Origin: Haliea sp.
GTDB lineage: Bacteria > Pseudomonadota > Gammaproteobacteria > Pseudomonadales > Halieaceae
Assembly (NCBI GenBank): GCA_030730585.1
Contig: JANQUV010000101.1
Span: forward strand, 3,881 to 67,880
DNA length: 64,000 nt
Direction of reading: 5' to 3'
Shown: one piece after another, positions 62,060-64,000 of the stretch
Numbering within the stretch: the first letter of the stretch is position 1
How the letters are laid out: every line of letters begins with the position of its first letter
Program-made: the position numbers and the translations under genes
The notes under the pieces: generated by a model
Database searches by the model: none
What the model was told of the DNA's origin: nothing
Seen by the model: only the letters and a program-made list of their open reading frames with translations

Positions 62060-63435
62060 GCGCTTTTCGCAGCTTGTTGTTGTGGGGCACGCCACCGCTG
62101 GCTGTGTTGCTGGCGCTGTGCTTGCAGCAAGCGGGTTTCAGCTACGACATTGCGGTGGTGTCGATGGTTGCGCTGTGGTGCGTGCTCTGGTGGGTCTTTG
62201 AGCCGGTACCGATTCCGGTCACTTCGCTGCTGCCTATTGCGCTGCTGCCTTTACTCGGTGTTTTGACACCGGCGCAGGTCGGCCAGGCCTACGGTTCGCC
62301 ACTGATTTTGTTGTTGCTTGGGGGTTTTTTGCTCTCTAAGGCGATGGAGCATTCCGGGGCTCATCGGCGCATCGCGTTGGGTTTGGTGCGTGTCGTCGGC
62401 GCTGACAGCGGCCGGCGTCTGGTGCTCGGTTTTATGATTGCCGCCGCCAGCCTCAGCATGTGGATTTCCAACACGGCGACAACGTTGATGTTGTTGCCGG
62501 TGGCGCTAGCCGTGCTGGAGGCGACTGACCGGCGGCGCGAGCTGGCGGTGCCTTTGCTACTGGGTGTGGCCTATGCGGCCAGTGTCGGTGGCATCGGTAC
62601 CCCGATCGGTACGCCGCCCAACCTGATTTTCATGCAGGTTTATGAGCAAACGACCGGTGAGTCCATCAGCTTCACCCGCTGGATGAGCTGGGCGGTGCCG
62701 GTGGTGGTGGTCATGGTTCCGCTGATGGCCTTTATCCTTACGCGCAGGCTGTCGGGGCCTATTGTTGTAGAGATGCCCACAAGCGGTGTGTGGCGCACCG
62801 AGGAAAAGCGTGTGCTGTTCGTGTTCGGCCTCACTGCACTGGCTTGGATCACACGGGGTGAGCCCTTCGGTGGGTGGCAGGCATTGTTGGGCTTGCCGCA
62901 GGCTAATGATGCCTCTGTGGCGCTGTTGGCGGTGGTCTTGATGTTTGTGTTGCCGAATGGCAAGGGTGGGCGTCTGCTCGACTGGGAGCGAGCCAGCACC
63001 ATTCCCTGGGGCGTGCTGCTGCTGTTTTCCGGCGGTATCTGCCTGGCCAGTGGCTTCGTGGCGTCAGGCTTAAGCGATGTGATGGGCAAGGCGCTCGCCG
63101 GCCTGACCGGTATGCCACTGTGGCTACTGTTATTGCTGATTTGTCTCGCGGTCACGTTCATGACCGAGACGACCTCCAATACTGCGAGTACCACTTTGCT
63201 CATGCCGGTGCTGGCTGCTGCCGCGCTGGCCGCGGGCTTGCCGCTGGAAATGATTATGGTGCCGGCAGCGATGAGTGCGAGCTGTGCGTTTATGCTGCCC
63301 GTGGCGACTGCACCGAATTCGGTGGTCTATGGCAGTGGCCTGATCACCACCGCGCAAATGGCGAGGGAAGGCTTTTTGTTGAATATCGCGGGTGCGCTGA
63401 TCATCAGCACCCTGTGTTATTTTTTGATCGGGTAG
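62056..63435 (+). CDS. SLC13/DASS family permease
   Basis: 459 aa, GTG start overlapping the upstream stop; GGFLLSKAMEHSGAHRRIAL, MWISNTATTLMLLPVALAV, ETTSNTASTTLLMPVLAA. Confidence 0.92.
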   Translation: MSAFRSLLLWGTPPLAVLLALCLQQAGFSYDIAVVSMVALWCVLWWVFEPVPIPVTSLLPIALLPLLGVLTPAQVGQAYGSPLILLLLGGFLLSKAMEHSGAHRRIALGLVRVVGADSGRRLVLGFMIAAASLSMWISNTATTLMLLPVALAVLEATDRRRELAVPLLLGVAYAASVGGIGTPIGTPPNLIFMQVYEQTTGESISFTRWMSWAVPVVVVMVPLMAFILTRRLSGPIVVEMPTSGVWRTEEKRVLFVFGLTALAWITRGEPFGGWQALLGLPQANDASVALLAVVLMFVLPNGKGGRLLDWERASTIPWGVLLLFSGGICLASGFVASGLSDVMGKALAGLTGMPLWLLLLLICLAVTFMTETTSNTASTTLLMPVLAAAALAAGLPLEMIMVPAAMSASCAFMLPVATAPNSVVYGSGLITTAQMAREGFLLNIAGALIISTLCYFLIG

Positions 63436-63474
63436 CGCCTGCAGCAGTGTCGCACTGCCGCAGGCTTAAGCCGT

Positions 63475-63954
63475 TTAGAGCAGCGCCATCATGCTGTCTG
63501 CAGAGCTCACGTCAACGCCGGCGCCAGGTTCTACGTTTAGCTGGGTAACAGTGCCGTTGTCCACAACCATGGCGAAACGCTGGCTGCGCTTACCCAGGCC
63601 AAAACCTGTGCCATCCAGTTCCAGGCCTAATGCGGTGGTGAATTCGCCGTTGCCGTCGCCCAGCATCAGCAATTCTTCGGCGTTTTGTGCCTTGCCCCAG
63701 GCATCCATCACAAAAGCATCGTTAACCGCCATACAGGCAATGGTATCAACGCCCTTGGCTTTGATTTTATCTGCATTGACCACATACCCGGGGAGGTGGG
63801 TGAGTGAGCAGCCCGGGGTGAACGCGCCTGGAACCGCAAACAAAACGACTTTTTTACCGGCAAAAATATCGTCGGTGCTAATGTTAACCGGGCCTTCAGC
63901 GCCCATGGTCTTAAGGGTTACTGCGGGGATTTTGTCGCCAACTTTAATGGTCAT
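63475..63954 (-). CDS. Peroxiredoxin (Prx5-type, AhpC/TSA family)
   Basis: 159 aa; GKKVVLFAVPGAFTPGCSLTHLPGYV. Confidence 0.95.
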   Translation of the reverse strand: MTIKVGDKIPAVTLKTMGAEGPVNISTDDIFAGKKVVLFAVPGAFTPGCSLTHLPGYVVNADKIKAKGVDTIACMAVNDAFVMDAWGKAQNAEELLMLGDGNGEFTTALGLELDGTGFGLGKRSQRFAMVVDNGTVTQLNVEPGAGVDVSSADSMMALL

Positions 63955-64000
63955 GTTACTCTCCTTGAACTGAATGAGGTTTTCGTAGAGCGAGGATCAT

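Overview
The 64 kb window is a dense gammaproteobacterial chromosome segment. Gene order and protein types suggest a marine Halieaceae/Cellvibrionales-like organism, but this is inference. Housekeeping synteny blocks are easy to recognise: yigB-xerC-DUF484-dapF-lysA-lptM, argH // algZ-algR-hemC-hemD-hemX-hemY, ubiD, rho, trxA, rsd-dsbB-gshA, pilU and moaA. The most interesting part is a nitrogen-scavenging region at about 10.7-31.8 kb. It contains torF-glnK-amtB, a type III glutamine synthetase-like ligase (glnT/gmaS-like), an AcrR/TtgR-like TetR regulator, and a minus-strand operon of sugar-phosphate-isomerase-like TIM barrel, three-His-box desaturase/hydroxylase and NitT/TauT ABC transporter. 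Diverging from that operon is a complete guanidine-assimilation operon: ABC transporter, UAAP1/UAAP2 (carboxyguanidine deiminase subunits), urea/guanidine carboxylase and allophanate hydrolase, with a second PII protein at its end. I read a guanidine-I (ykkC) riboswitch directly in the leader of the guanidine operon. There are good sigma-54 -24/-12 matches upstream of torF-glnK-amtB, the desaturase operon and the guanidine operon, and a weaker one upstream of glnT. The glnT and desaturase promoters also share a 21-bp block (20/21 identical) containing an AcrR-like ACATACATT half-site, which points to a local TetR + sigma-54 regulon. I propose this unassigned desaturase/isomerase/ABC/GlnT cluster as the candidate undescribed system. 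Other notable items are a tandem-duplicated HxlR/zinc-ribbon regulator, a repeat-rich 650-bp insertion with a 27-bp perfect inverted repeat between algR and hemC, and an 8-bp tandem repeat. No tRNA, rRNA, CRISPR array, prophage or transposase was recognised. No searches were run; family calls rest on motif and sequence recognition.
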